The notes: generated by a model from the sequence alone, not told the origin. A DNA stretch of 64,000 nt from Verrucomicrobiota bacterium (GCA_021325145.1 JAJPHR010000025.1:1-64000); one strand, 5' to 3'. Counted from the first letter of the stretch, positions 27,543 through 38,700 are shown. Translations and numbers: made by a program.

Positions 27543-30071
27543 TTAGCCTCCCGAATCGCCGGCATTTCGGTTGGGCGGTTCTTGTCCGAGCAGGTTGTGG
27601 ACGAAGAAATCCTGCAGACGCCGCTGAGTGATGGGGCTGGCAGCGCCATGGTTCGCCCCGGGAACCACCACGAGCTCGAAGTCCTTGCGCGCTTTGGTGA
27701 GCGCATCGACGAACCGAAAAGTCGATTCCGGCGGAACGTTGTCATCCAGCTCGCCGACGATCAACATGAGTTTGCCCTTGAGTTTCGCAGCGTTGTCGAT
27801 GTTCGAGCACTGCGAATACCAGTTGTCCGCCGCATTACTCCAAACATCCGAATAACAACCCATCCATTGCTCATTCCAAGAGGCCTTGTCGAGACGGTTG
27901 TCATGGCAACCGGAGTTGGCGACGGCGGCTTTGTAAAATTCGGGATGGAAGAGGACGGCCGCGGCGGCGTTCTGGCCGCCGGCAGACGTACCGTAGATGC
28001 CCACGCGGGTAAGATCCATGTATGGATACTTGGCCGCCGCCGCCTTGATCCACAGAATTCGATCGAGAAAACCGGCATCCTTGAGGTTATGCCAGCAAAT
28101 GTCATGAAATGCCTTGGAGCGAAACGCGGTACCCATGCCATCCATTTGGACCAGCACAAAACCTGCTTCCAGAAGCGAGTTGGTTCGCCGGCTGCCGCTG
28201 AAGGATTTTGGGACGTAAGCACCCTGCGGCCCCGAGTAGATGCTTTCGAGGATGGGATATTTCCTGGACGGATCAAGCTTGCGCGGGCGATTGATGACGC
28301 CCCAGATGTCGGTCTTGCCATCGCGCCCCTTGGCGACAAATACTTCCGGCGGCTCCCAGCCGCTTTCCTTCAGTTCAGAAATGTCAGCCCGTTCCAACTC
28401 GCACACCAAGCTCCCATCCGAAGTGCGGCGTAACTCGTGAACCGGCGGCGCGTCCACGCGACTGTAGGTGTCGATTATAAATCTCCGGTCGGGCGAATAT
28501 TGAACCGTGTGGTTGCCGTCTCCCTGCGTCAGCGCCACCAGGCCGCTGCCGTCAAAATTGATGCGATAATAATGGATGAAATACGGGTCCTGATCCGCGT
28601 TCACCCCGCCAGCGCGAAACCAGATTTGCCGCTTGTCCTCATCGATCTTATCGAGCCCGCGCACAACCCACTCGCCTTTGGTGATCTGGTTTTTGATTTT
28701 TCCCTCCTTCTCATCCACGAGGTAAAAATGCCGCCAGCCGTCCATCTCGGAGACGTAAATCATCTCGTCGGTTTTTTCCAGCCAGTTTATCAGGTTGACG
28801 TTCAGGTTTTCCGTGTGAGCCGTCCAAATGAATGTTTTGGTCTTTTCATCCACGAGAGTGCGGACGGCACCCGTATCGCAATCCACTTCAATCACCCGCA
28901 GGCGCTGATGGCCGCGGTCTTCCTGCTCGTAGGCAAAATGGCGCCGGTCCAGGCTCCAGCGAAGGCGTGGCGTCTCGTACTCGTGCTCATAACGATCCAT
29001 TTCGGGTTTGCGCTGCTTGCGATTGGCCGGGTCAAATACGTTAACTTCGTACCGGGTGAACTTGTCGCCCGCCTGGGCGTATGGTCGCGCCCGCATCACC
29101 GCCCGCCCGCCGCCGGACGGGGAGGATTGGATCAAATAGACTTCCTTGCGGTCGCCCGGTTCAATACGCCAGCCCACCAACGATTGCGAATTCGGCGACC
29201 ACTCCAGCCGGCCGTAGGAGTTGCCTTCCTTGCCATCTTCGCTCAGTTGATATTCCTGACTGTCGGCTTTGGAGCGCACGAAAACATTGTGGTCGCGGAC
29301 AAACGCCGTCCACTGTTCGTCCGGTGAACGCACCTCGCGCCCGGCTTCTCCCCGGCGTCCCCCACCCTGTTGACGGCCTGGAGCAGCCTGGTCCGCCTGG
29401 GCTTGCGGAGACAACCGGAGACTGTCCTCCACGGTGGACGTTTCATCCGCTTGGATGAAGGGCGAGGCATCGCCGTGCTCCGCGGTATCGGTCGAGGCCA
29501 ACTGCTTTGAGGTCTGTGATCCAGGCATAGGCACACTGGCGGAAGCCTTGCCTTCCGCGACGGTGCATTCGTAAGAGCCTAAATCGCATTTCCAAGTTTT
29601 GTCGGCGGCCTTGAATTGGATGGCCCGCCCATCTTCAGTGAACTCGAGATCGGACAATGGCAGCCGGTCAGCCTTGAATTCCTGGCCCGCAGACTTGGAC
29701 AGCGCGACGGCGAGTTTCTGATGATCGAACGCGGGCGCGCGTGTCCCTTTTTCCGCATCCACTAGAACGAATTCCCGCGAGCCGCCCCGCAGATCGTTGG
29801 TGTACCAGAACCGCGTGTCGCTTTGAAACCAATGCGGTGTGAGTCGGGATTTATAAACGCCCTGTTCCGGCGCTCCGAAACCGCCCCGCCGCTGCTGGGG
29901 GGACGCGGTGCTATTTCCGGCGCTTGGCTCCATTCCCGAGGCTGGTTTGGACATGCTGTTTTCCTGCGGACGGCTGCTGGACGACTGTGCCATCACTAAT
30001 CCGGTCCAAACGCCAAGTAGCATCGTGAGCACTGCGAGCTTCTTTTGTCTCCTGCCAATTGTGTTGCGCAT
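27543..30071 (-). CDS. S9 family prolyl oligopeptidase / DPP IV-like peptidase, secreted
   Basis: 842 aa. N-terminal signal segment (LAVLTMLLGVWTGLVMAQ). Residues about 60-560 are the DPP IV-type beta-propeller, with an Arg/Gly/Gln-rich insert near 225-245. The alpha/beta-hydrolase domain carries the triad Ser696 (GTSAGG), Asp776/777 (LDDNVP) and His808 (NHGAA). The family cleaves after Pro or Ala near the N-terminus of peptides. Full length for the family (about 700-850). It opens a run of genes for exported peptidases, a prolyl isomerase and a peptide transporter, consistent with use of proline-rich peptides (inference). Confidence 0.92.
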   Translation of the reverse strand: MRNTIGRRQKKLAVLTMLLGVWTGLVMAQSSSSRPQENSMSKPASGMEPSAGNSTASPQQRRGGFGAPEQGVYKSRLTPHWFQSDTRFWYTNDLRGGSREFVLVDAEKGTRAPAFDHQKLAVALSKSAGQEFKADRLPLSDLEFTEDGRAIQFKAADKTWKCDLGSYECTVAEGKASASVPMPGSQTSKQLASTDTAEHGDASPFIQADETSTVEDSLRLSPQAQADQAAPGRQQGGGRRGEAGREVRSPDEQWTAFVRDHNVFVRSKADSQEYQLSEDGKEGNSYGRLEWSPNSQSLVGWRIEPGDRKEVYLIQSSPSGGGRAVMRARPYAQAGDKFTRYEVNVFDPANRKQRKPEMDRYEHEYETPRLRWSLDRRHFAYEQEDRGHQRLRVIEVDCDTGAVRTLVDEKTKTFIWTAHTENLNVNLINWLEKTDEMIYVSEMDGWRHFYLVDEKEGKIKNQITKGEWVVRGLDKIDEDKRQIWFRAGGVNADQDPYFIHYYRINFDGSGLVALTQGDGNHTVQYSPDRRFIIDTYSRVDAPPVHELRRTSDGSLVCELERADISELKESGWEPPEVFVAKGRDGKTDIWGVINRPRKLDPSRKYPILESIYSGPQGAYVPKSFSGSRRTNSLLEAGFVLVQMDGMGTAFRSKAFHDICWHNLKDAGFLDRILWIKAAAAKYPYMDLTRVGIYGTSAGGQNAAAAVLFHPEFYKAAVANSGCHDNRLDKASWNEQWMGCYSDVWSNAADNWYSQCSNIDNAAKLKGKLMLIVGELDDNVPPESTFRFVDALTKARKDFELVVVPGANHGAASPITQRRLQDFFVHNLLGQEPPNRNAGDSGG

Positions 30072-30251
30072 AAGCAGTACGAATAACAGTCGCTAACTTT
30101 GACCAAAACGGCTTTGAGACGTGAATCACCGCCGCCCGGCGAAACCGGTTCTCGAGCAAACTGATTTTCAATTCAAGTCGGTCTCGTTGCGCCAGTCCAT
30201 GCTGAAAATCCACTCGTCAAAAACGGCCCTGCGCCTTTGCTTCGCTGCCGA

Positions 30252-31844
30252 TTATGGTCGGAATGGTGTGTAACGCCAATCCACGTGGCTTTTGTACGCC
30301 ATGGTTTCGTCCACGAGCGCGTAGAGGTCGGGGTCATAGCTTTTGAGGGCTTCGCGTGTGGTGATCGGCCGGTCGGCGTCATTGGGCGAACAGCCCTCGC
30401 CGGCGGCATCGAAGTAAGCATCAACACCCGCGGCCCAGTACTCGACACGGTCGCGTGCGGCCGGCGTGCCTTTCCAGCAACCCCGGCCCGCGGCAGCCTC
30501 GAAGATTTTTTGCAATCGCTGATCGAACTCGATATCGAGACGTTTGACGCGCATTTCGTATTGCTGGACGGCAAAGCCGCGATTATTCCAATTGGTATCC
30601 ACGGGACGCAAGCCGGTGACTTGATAAAGGCCTTTGGCGAAAAGGTGCACCACCATGCATTCACCCGAGAATGGTTCCTTCGCCAGACCGAGAACATTTT
30701 CCTCCGGCACAACCATGAGCTTGAGTTGCGGTGTGTATTCGAGGAAACGCACCTCATCGAATTCCACGGAGTCCTTCATGCCGCTCATCTCCGGCAACTC
30801 ACTGAGTTTCTCATCCCGGCCCAAAACGACCAGACGAGCGCCATCGGCGATCATGGCTTTGAGAATGTCGTGGCGGTAGGCGAACATTTTACGGATGGTG
30901 TCGTTTGCCTTGAGCAGCGCGGCGTCGCTGACTTTGGACGAACCGAGCACCGGGAATTCGCGCGCGTAAGTGAACTTGGTGTAGTAGGGAGCAAAATTAA
31001 ACTTGGCCGGGGGCGAGATAACGCTGGGTTGGACACGCAAAGGTTGGTAATGCCAATCCTGCGCAGGCGTCAGGTTGAAGGTCTTCTTGATCAAGGCATA
31101 CACCTCGGGATCATACATTTTAAGTTGTTCGCGCGTGTAAATGGGACCGTGATTCCAGTTGTTCGGACGTTCGCAGCCGAAATACATCGTGACCGTTTCG
31201 GCCCAGTATTCCGCCGGGTTGGAACCGGCATAGGTGTTTTTCCAAAGTCCCTGGTTGACGGCATGCTGGAAAGTTTGGCGCAACCGGCCGCGCCAATCGG
31301 GATCGATCCGCGAAAGCGCGGCGTCGATGGTATGGCAGAATTCATGCACGCCAATGCTTTCGTCGTCATAGCGGTCGATCGGCAGGTTCAGCAGGTTCTC
31401 CTCGCCGAAGCTGGTCACCGCCAGACCGCCGGTCCCCCGGACGCGCTCGTTCTGATACTCCGGATTACGTGAGTTTCGGTATTCAGGCATGTCGGTATAA
31501 ACTTGGTCCTTGCCGATGATGATCAGGCGGGTGCCGTTGGTGACCATGGCTTGGAGAATGTCTGGCCGGGCCACGAGCAAGTGAGTGACGAGGTAGTAGG
31601 TGCGTTGAAGGGCTTCATCGGCGACTTCAGCCGAAGCCACAACCGCCATGCCATTGACATCGATGTATTTTTTATAAAATTTCCGGGCTGAATCCTGATC
31701 GCCGGACCGGACCTTTTGGTAAAAACTTTCCGGCGGCGGCGTCACTGGAGGTAGTTGAACCTCGCGTGAAGGCTGTGCCTGCGCGTGGCACACTGTGCTC
31801 GTAACCATCAGGCTCGCAGTGATCAGCAAAGAGGCGAGTTTCAT
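30252..31844 (-). CDS. Exported tandem gluzincin-like protein, one zinc site intact and one degenerate
   Basis: 530 aa from the ATG at 31844, which gives a signal peptide (MKLASLLITASLMVTSTVCHAQA); the frame runs 60 codons further but that part is encoded by intergenic-looking repeat sequence. Two homologous domains are visible. Domain 1 (about 30-285) has HEFCH (His167, Glu168, His171) and EYWAE (Glu212, Glu216), the pattern of ATLF/M34-like gluzincin metallopeptidases. Domain 2 (about 300-530) repeats the layout, including V..D.AL......... and SYDPDLYALV, but has HLFAK and EYWAA at the same places, so the zinc site is lost. A peptidase with a regulatory or binding pseudo-domain is inferred. 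Family assignment is tentative. Confidence 0.72.
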   Translation of the reverse strand: MKLASLLITASLMVTSTVCHAQAQPSREVQLPPVTPPPESFYQKVRSGDQDSARKFYKKYIDVNGMAVVASAEVADEALQRTYYLVTHLLVARPDILQAMVTNGTRLIIIGKDQVYTDMPEYRNSRNPEYQNERVRGTGGLAVTSFGEENLLNLPIDRYDDESIGVHEFCHTIDAALSRIDPDWRGRLRQTFQHAVNQGLWKNTYAGSNPAEYWAETVTMYFGCERPNNWNHGPIYTREQLKMYDPEVYALIKKTFNLTPAQDWHYQPLRVQPSVISPPAKFNFAPYYTKFTYAREFPVLGSSKVSDAALLKANDTIRKMFAYRHDILKAMIADGARLVVLGRDEKLSELPEMSGMKDSVEFDEVRFLEYTPQLKLMVVPEENVLGLAKEPFSGECMVVHLFAKGLYQVTGLRPVDTNWNNRGFAVQQYEMRVKRLDIEFDQRLQKIFEAAAGRGCWKGTPAARDRVEYWAAGVDAYFDAAGEGCSPNDADRPITTREALKSYDPDLYALVDETMAYKSHVDWRYTPFRP

Positions 31845-32213
31845 ATTGAAGTGGCTGTGGTCACGTTGGGGGGCTGCGCTCGGAAGCGCGCGTGGACCTG
31901 GCGGATCAATCCGAATTCGGAATGGCCTGAGCCCGAGAGAGCGGTGCAACCACCATGCTCCGCTGAAAGCGTTCGAGGATTGTGCGAGACATGAATGCCG
32001 GCGCGAAGTTGCATTTAGTAACACTAATCAGTGTGACTTTAGTAAAGGGCCAGATTGGCGCGCCGGGCCATGTGCGAAATGCACAGCAGGCTATCCGGTA
32101 TCATCCCAAGGCTGAACTGGAGCAAATCAGGCAATGCCTCAGTATCGCGGGCGGCACGTAGAACTGAGTTTGCCCCACCTTGGTGAAAGATCCCGAATCG
32201 GTGACGACCCTGC
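31845..32213. other. Intergenic region with palindrome and shared 31-base motif
   Basis: About 370 bases between the gluzincin-like gene (minus) and the stop of the ClC gene (minus). It holds CATGAATGCCG at 31990-32000, which is also found within a perfect palindrome at 42378-42393, and the 31-base motif at 32075-32105. No RNA gene is evident. Confidence 0.5.
32075..32105. promoter_or_regulatory. 31-base motif shared with 8457-8487
   Basis: Second copy of the motif described at 8457-8487, identical at 25 of 31 positions and in the same orientation relative to a minus-strand gene for an exported protein, here 231 bases before the ATG of the gluzincin-like gene. Confidence 0.4.
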
Positions 32214-34028
32214 TCAAACCAAAGCTTTTTTGTGCTCTGCGCTACGCTGTTCCCGGGCCGTTTCTATCGCTTCCCAGAGGCCCGACCGTGTGATCAGCCC
32301 GACGGGACACTCTGGGTTTTCGTGCGTTACCACTGGCAGGTTGCCGACGTCGTTGGCCGCAAACCGCTTGAGAATGGTGAACAGGTCTTCGTCTGGATAG
32401 GCCACGGAACATCCGTGGGACATCACTTGGTTGACCGGCATGGCCTGGCGTTTTTCCTCCTGTATCCGATGGATGGCCAGCAGCGTTATCCGCCCAGATA
32501 GCTTGTTTTGTTCCACCACTGGCAAGCTGGCCAAGCCGTAATCCCCCATCAAACCCATGGCCTCGCCCACGGGCGCGTCGGCTTTGACATAGACCGGGAA
32601 GTGGATCATGACATCGGCGGTTTCGACGCGCCGGAGCACAATCGGCTCGAACTCGTCGGCATGGAAAGGCGAGTCAAGACGGGTACTGACCTGGGCCGGG
32701 AAAATGGTTCGTTTTCCCGAAAGAATGAATGCGGTGACGACGGCAAACATGGCCGGGGCCAGCAGACCGTAGCCTCCCGTCATCTCGGAGATCATGATGA
32801 TCGTCGAAATCGGCGCTTTGGCGGCGGCGGCAAAGAAAGCGATCATGCCAACGATCGCGTACGTGCCGGGATGCGGCACTAGGGACGGGAAGAAATAAGC
32901 TGCACCATAGCCGAAGGCACCACCAAACATCCCGCCGGTAACCACGCTCGGACCAAAGATGCCGCCGGAATTGCCCGAGCCCAACGTCAGGGACGCTCCC
33001 AGGATTTCGGCCAATGCGGCTAGAAACATGAGCAGAGGCGGCAATACCTCGACATTCTGTGAAATGGCAAATTGCGCCCAGCCGTAGCCGGTGCCGAGAA
33101 CCGGCGGAATCGCGAGGCCAACCATGCCGGTGCAGAAGCCGCCGATGCCGGCGGAAAGCCACAATGGAAATTGCTTGAAAAAATGTTCAATGCGGAAATA
33201 AACAGCGAACAAGAACCTTGCCAACAGTGCGCAGCCAACTCCCAGGAGCGCAAACAGAACCAGGGACAACGGGTTGGAGAACTCCGTTGCCTGCGATGGA
33301 GTGGCGAACACCGGCTCAAATCCAGTGGCGGCTCCGGAAATCGTGTAACCGATTACGGCAGCCACCAACCCGGGCACGAGCGCTTCCACCTCGAAGTCCT
33401 CCGTGTAAAAAATCTCGGCGGCAATGATCGCGCCCGCCAGCGGAGCTTTGAAAATCGCGGCGATACCAGCACCCAAACCGGCGGCGAGCGCGATATTGCG
33501 CTCACGCGCGGTTAGTTTCAGCGCGTCGGCAATGCTGGCGCCGGCGGCGGCCCCGATCTGGGCGATCGGTCCTTCCCGCCCCGAAGTCAGACCGCCGCCA
33601 ATGGTGATGGCGGAGGTGATCAGCTTGAAGATTGAGGTTTGGAATTTGACCTTTTCGTTGTTATGAAATGCTCGAATCGCGGCGTTTGTGCCGATGCCTG
33701 CGGTTTGAGGCGCAAATTTCCAAGTCAACCACCCGCCAATCAGACCCGTTGCTCCCGTGATCAACGGAAGCAACAGAGGTCGGCTCATGTGAAAGGAATA
33801 TTGCCCCGTGCCCCCTTCTCCGCCGGGAAGCGGCGGCGTGTAGCCAACGATCGATCCGAGCAAAAAATGCGTGATGAAGTTGATCAACCACGTCAGCGCC
33901 AGAGCGCCAAGGCCAGCGGCGATGCCAATCAGAATGCCGATAAACCCCCATTTTCGAAGGAAAGTGGCTCCTTCACCAAGCTCCGGAATCTGTCGCAGCC
34001 CGCGCCGCTGCAAAATTCGCTTCCACAT
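32214..34028 (-). CDS. ClC family chloride channel/transporter with C-terminal CBS domains
   Basis: 604 aa from the ATG at 34028 (a GTG 16 codons upstream is in frame). About 10-12 membrane segments occupy residues 25-430. Signature sequences: GIGTN near the first selectivity region, GREGP with the gating Glu152, and GSGNSGGIFGP. Two CBS repeats follow (about 475-600), which usually bind adenine nucleotides and regulate transport. In the APLAG.....E segment the residue matching Glu203 of E. coli CLC-ec1 (internal proton site) is Ile206, as in channels and some transporters. The gene stands alone on the minus strand between the DUF1501 and gluzincin-like genes. Confidence 0.92.
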   Translation of the reverse strand: MWKRILQRRGLRQIPELGEGATFLRKWGFIGILIGIAAGLGALALTWLINFITHFLLGSIVGYTPPLPGGEGGTGQYSFHMSRPLLLPLITGATGLIGGWLTWKFAPQTAGIGTNAAIRAFHNNEKVKFQTSIFKLITSAITIGGGLTSGREGPIAQIGAAAGASIADALKLTARERNIALAAGLGAGIAAIFKAPLAGAIIAAEIFYTEDFEVEALVPGLVAAVIGYTISGAATGFEPVFATPSQATEFSNPLSLVLFALLGVGCALLARFLFAVYFRIEHFFKQFPLWLSAGIGGFCTGMVGLAIPPVLGTGYGWAQFAISQNVEVLPPLLMFLAALAEILGASLTLGSGNSGGIFGPSVVTGGMFGGAFGYGAAYFFPSLVPHPGTYAIVGMIAFFAAAAKAPISTIIMISEMTGGYGLLAPAMFAVVTAFILSGKRTIFPAQVSTRLDSPFHADEFEPIVLRRVETADVMIHFPVYVKADAPVGEAMGLMGDYGLASLPVVEQNKLSGRITLLAIHRIQEEKRQAMPVNQVMSHGCSVAYPDEDLFTILKRFAANDVGNLPVVTHENPECPVGLITRSGLWEAIETAREQRSAEHKKALV

Positions 34029-34267
34029 AATCAAATTCAAAGCGACCGGTTGAGCGAGGCTTCTGCCGGGCCTCACTGACGCGTCCGCACATCCATAGTA
34101 GCGTTAATAGCAATAATGTCATTGCAGGATTTCGCCGCATATCTCATAGCCTCCGGGTAGTACGGGCGACCCACCGGTACTGTCGGGCCAGTGGCCACGG
34201 GTTCGTTTCAGCGGTTGCAGCCAGCGCAAACGGAATCGCTGCGCCGCACAGTCTGCTCTCTGCTCTC

Positions 34268-35719
34268 CTACGCCAGTATTTCCCGCACAACGCGCCCGTG
34301 CACATCAGTCAAGCGGTAATGGCGGCCTTGGAATTTGTAGGTGAGTTTCTCGTGGTCAATGCCGAGTTGATTGAGGATGGTCGCCTGGAGATCGTGCACG
34401 TGTACCGGGTCCTGGACGACGTTGTAGCCGTAATCATCAGTGGCGCCAAAAGTCAGGCCGGGTTTGATGCCGCCTCCGGCAAGCCAGGCGGTGAAGCAGC
34501 GCGGGTGATGGTCGCGGCCATAATCCGTCGCGGTCAATTTGCCTTGGGAATAATTGGTCCGGCCAAACTCGCCGCCCCAAACCACCAACGTGTCGTCCAG
34601 CAAACCCCGTTGCTTGAGATCGGTAATGAGCGCGTAACCGGCCTGGTCCACGTCCTTGCTCTCTTTGCGGATGGCGTTGGGCAGATTGCCATGGTGGTCC
34701 CAGCCGGGATGATAGAGTTGGATGAAGCGCACGTCGCGCTCTGCAAGCCGGCGCGCGAGGAGGCAGTTCGCCGCGAAGGTGCCGGGGTTCTTCGCCTCCG
34801 GCCCGTAAAGTTCGAAGACGCTTTCGGGCTCCTGCGAAATATCCATGACGTCCGGCACGGAAGTTTGCATGCGATAGGCCATTTCGTATTGGGCCACGCG
34901 TGAGTTGATTTCCGGATCGCCGAGGTCCTGGAATTGCAGCGCATGCAATTCCGCCAGACGATCCAGCATCTTGCGCCGGCTCGCGCCGGAGACCCCGTCG
35001 GGATTCGCCAGATAGAGCACGGGGTCCCTGCCCGACCGGAATTGCACGCCTTGATGAATGCTTGGCAGGAAACCGTTGCCCCAAAGTCGGGCGTACAAGG
35101 GCTGATCGATGCGGTCCTTCGAAATCAGCACGACGAACGCGGGCAGGTTCTGATTGGCGCTGCCTAGGCCGTAGCTAAGCCAGGCGCCCATCGACGGGCG
35201 GCCAGCCAATTGCGAACCGGTCTGGAAAAATGTGATTGCCGGATCATGGTTAATGGCTTCGGTGTGGAGCGATTTGACGAAGCAAAGTTCGTCCGCCATT
35301 TTCGCTGTCCACGGCATCAACTCGCTGATCCACGCGCCGCTTTGGCCGTGTTGAGCGAATTTGAAGATCGAGCCGGCGATCGGCAGCGTGGCTTGGTTGG
35401 CTGACATGCCGGTCAACCGCTGACCCATGCGCACGCTGGCGGGCAAGTCCTGCCCGTTCATTTTGTTGAGCAGCGGCTTGTAATCGAAAAGGTCCATCTG
35501 CGACGGGCCGCCGCTCATGAACAAATAGATGATGCGCTTGGCTCTGGGAGCGAAGTGCGGTGAATCCAGAATCCCTTTGAATGGATTGGCCGCGGCGGGA
35601 ACCGCGCCGGACGCGTCGCCTCGCATCAGCCCGAACAAAGCGGCCCCGCCAAGACCCAGCGCAAAGCGCCCGAAGAAATCCCGGCGGTTCATTTCGAAGT
35701 TGACGTGCGCGCAGTTCAT
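34268..35719 (-). CDS. DUF1501 domain protein with Tat-like signal
   Basis: 483 aa. The N-terminus has a twin-arginine-type signal ([20 protein letters not shown]). Conserved DUF1501 features include [48 protein letters not shown] and [10 protein letters not shown], related to the sulfatase/alkaline phosphatase fold. Proteins of this family are almost always encoded next to a PSD1/cytochrome c partner in Planctomycetota and Verrucomicrobiota; their reaction is not established. The ATG overlaps the stop of that partner as ATGA, so translation is coupled; a second ATG at 35692 directly precedes the Tat motif. Confidence 0.92.
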   Translation of the reverse strand: MNCAHVNFEMNRRDFFGRFALGLGGAALFGLMRGDASGAVPAAANPFKGILDSPHFAPRAKRIIYLFMSGGPSQMDLFDYKPLLNKMNGQDLPASVRMGQRLTGMSANQATLPIAGSIFKFAQHGQSGAWISELMPWTAKMADELCFVKSLHTEAINHDPAITFFQTGSQLAGRPSMGAWLSYGLGSANQNLPAFVVLISKDRIDQPLYARLWGNGFLPSIHQGVQFRSGRDPVLYLANPDGVSGASRRKMLDRLAELHALQFQDLGDPEINSRVAQYEMAYRMQTSVPDVMDISQEPESVFELYGPEAKNPGTFAANCLLARRLAERDVRFIQLYHPGWDHHGNLPNAIRKESKDVDQAGYALITDLKQRGLLDDTLVVWGGEFGRTNYSQGKLTATDYGRDHHPRCFTAWLAGGGIKPGLTFGATDDYGYNVVQDPVHVHDLQATILNQLGIDHEKLTYKFQGRHYRLTDVHGRVVREILA

Positions 35720-38700
35720 CGTCGCATCACCGCTTCATCGTGGTTTAGCACAGCCTCGCTCAGAATCGTTGCGGCGGCAAGATCCGCGTACTGGATGGAC
35801 GGATCACGTTTGCTCTCGCCGACGGCCAGCAGCTTCGCCGCGGCCTGATCATCGCGTTCATAAAGCGCGCGCTGTTCCTCGAAAAGTTCCTTGAGTACTT
35901 TCGTTTCCCTCGCGCTCGGGCGGCGTCCAGTCGCGACACGGAAAACCCAGGTAACCTCGTCTTCAAGGTTTTTACCGCCGTGTTTGAGCATTCGCTCGCC
36001 AAGTTGGCGGGACGCTTCCACGATTTGCGGGTCGTTGAGCAAAGTCAGCGCCTGTAGCGGCGTGCTCGTGGTCTGGCGTCGCACGGTGCAGACATTGCGT
36101 TCGCTCGCATCGAACGCAATCATCGCGGGAGGCGGGACTGTGCGCTTCCAAAACGTATAGAGGCTACGGCGATAGAGGTCCTCGCCTTTGCCTTGGTCAT
36201 ACTTTGGCGCGCCCATCGCTTTTTCCTCCCAGAGCCCTTCCGGTTGATACGGTTTCACACTTGGGCCACCGAGCTTTTCGACGAGCAACCCGCTGACAGC
36301 CAGAGCCTGGTCGCGCAACATTTCGGCGGTGAGCCGCCGAGCGGATGCGCGCGCGAACAATTCGTTGCCCGGATCGCGCGTGAGCAACTCGGGACTGGCG
36401 CGCGAGGATTGCCGGTACGTGGCAGACATGGCCATGAGCTTGAGCAGGTGTTTCATGTCCCAGCCGTTGTTCACGAATTCGTTCGCCAGCCAATCGAGCA
36501 ACTCAGGATGCGTGGGAAAAGCGCCCTGACGCCCGAAATTGTCACTGGTTTCCACAATGCCGCGGCCAAACATCATCTGCCAGGCGCGATTTACGATCAC
36601 TCTGGCTGTCAAGGGATTGTCGGGCGCGAGCAACCAGCGCGCCAGGCCGAGGCGATTGGTCGGCTCGCCGATGGGAAACGGCGGCAGCGTGGCGGGCGTG
36701 TTGGCAAAGACCTCGTCGCCCGGCGCGTCATAGGCACCGCGTTTGAGGATGAATGCCCGGCGCGGTTGCGGTGTCTCCTGCATCACCATCGCCTCGGGAA
36801 TGGAATTGACCAACTTGCTTTGTTCCTCGCGGAGTTTGTGGAGGTCACCCCCGAGTTCGAGAGCGGGCGAAAAAATGTTGGCGACATAATAATCCAGCAG
36901 ACCTTCTCGTTGCGCGGCATTCAGGCGTTCCGGCGGGCTGTTCCAAGCTTCGGTGAAATCCGCGCGATTGGCCAGTTCCGCAACTTCAAGCGCGGTTAGC
37001 TGGCGATTGAAAATGCGAAAGTCATCAACTTTGCCGTCCTTGAACCCATTGTCACGAAAACGAAATCCAATCGCGAGATCGGGTTCACCACCGTCGTAGG
37101 TGATGTCTTTGAATAATCCGTCGCGGACGATTTCCAACGGCACCGACTCACCATTAATGTAAATGTGCACGCCCTCGGCGCGGCTGGAACTGTCGTAGGT
37201 TGCAGTCACATGAACCCATTCATTGGTCGGCACGGGTTGCCGGGTAATTACTTTCAGCGAATTCGCCGGCCACGTGTGGTGCAATCCGAATGCGACGCGG
37301 CCATCCTCCAGCAGCAACTCGTAGCCGCGGCTCGCGGCATCAATGGGTGCCTTGCTGTGATGCACCACGACGAAGCGGGGCGCGTGGGACGGCGTTTGCA
37401 GCCAGAGGGCCAGCGAGAACGGATCTCTGCGGGTAAAGTGGCCAAGTCCCGGAAAGGTAAAACCATTTTCACCGCTTAGCTCGACACATTGGCCGTTCTT
37501 ACCGGGCACAAGCCGCGGGTTCTCCATGGCGAGGGCGGATTTGGAAGAATCAATCGCATTGGCGACATGATTGGAAACGATCTCGTCGAAGGCAAAGGAA
37601 CCGATTAGCCCGGGGATCGCGGGCTTGGCGGGCTTATTGGCCAGCCATGATTCAAAGCCGGCTTGCGCCTGCGTCCGCAAGTCCTTGAGTTGCGATTCTT
37701 TTTCGCTGATTTTGCGGTGGAGTTCGGCGAGCTGGGCGTCCGTCGCAGCATCTGAAAGCAACAGTGTTGGCACCGGCATTGCGCCGGTGAAATAACTGGT
37801 CTGGCCGGATTCATCGATGTTCTGAAAGAACGCGAAGAGCGAATAGAAGTCGCGTTGCGTGATGGGGTCGAACTTGTGATCATGGCAGCGCGAGCATTCA
37901 AAAGTCAGCCCTAGAAACGCGGTCCCGAACGTGTCCACGCGGTCCACCACGTAGGCGACCCGGTATTCCTCTTCAACAATGCCGCCTTCTTCGTTCTGCA
38001 TGTGGAGCCGGTTGAAAGCCGTGGCCAGCCGTTGCTCACTGGTCGGGTTCGGCAACAGATCACCGGCGAGTTGCCAGGTGATGAACTGATCGTAAGGCAG
38101 GTTTTGATTGAAGGCCTTGATCACCCAATCGCGCCACGGCCACATCGGACGAAAGCGATCCATCTGGTAACCATGCGTATCGGCATAACGGGCGAGGTCG
38201 AGCCAATCGACGGCCATGCGCTCTCCATAACGCGGCGAGGCCAGCAAACGATCCACCACCGTCTCGTAAGCGCCCGGCGATTTGTCCGCGAGAAAGGCGT
38301 CGATCTCCGCCAGCGTCGGTGGCAGGCCGGTCAAGTCGAGCGTCACTCGACGTAGCAAAGTTTCGCGACGCGCTTCCTTCGAGGGCTTCAGCCCCTCCTC
38401 TTCCAAACGGGCCAGAATGAATTGATCGATGCCATTGCGCGCCCAGTTTTTCTGTTGCGTGGCCGGCATGGCCGGCCGGCCGCGCGGTTCGAGCGCCCAG
38501 TGCCGGCTCCATTTCGCGCCCTCGTCCACCCAGCGTTTGAGGAGCTCGATCTGTTCCGCCGTCAGTTTGCGATTCGACTTGGGGGGCGGCATTATTTCCT
38601 CGGGATCGGTGCTGCTGATCCGGCGCACCAATTCGCTCTCGGCACTCTTCCCGGGAACGATCACCGCCATGCCATCCTTGACCCGGAACGCGCCTTCCTT

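Noticed and set aside
5894..31844. Classical polysaccharide utilisation locus
   Set aside because: No SusC/SusD-like genes, TonB receptor or hybrid sensor were found; the enzymes are grouped but not in that arrangement.
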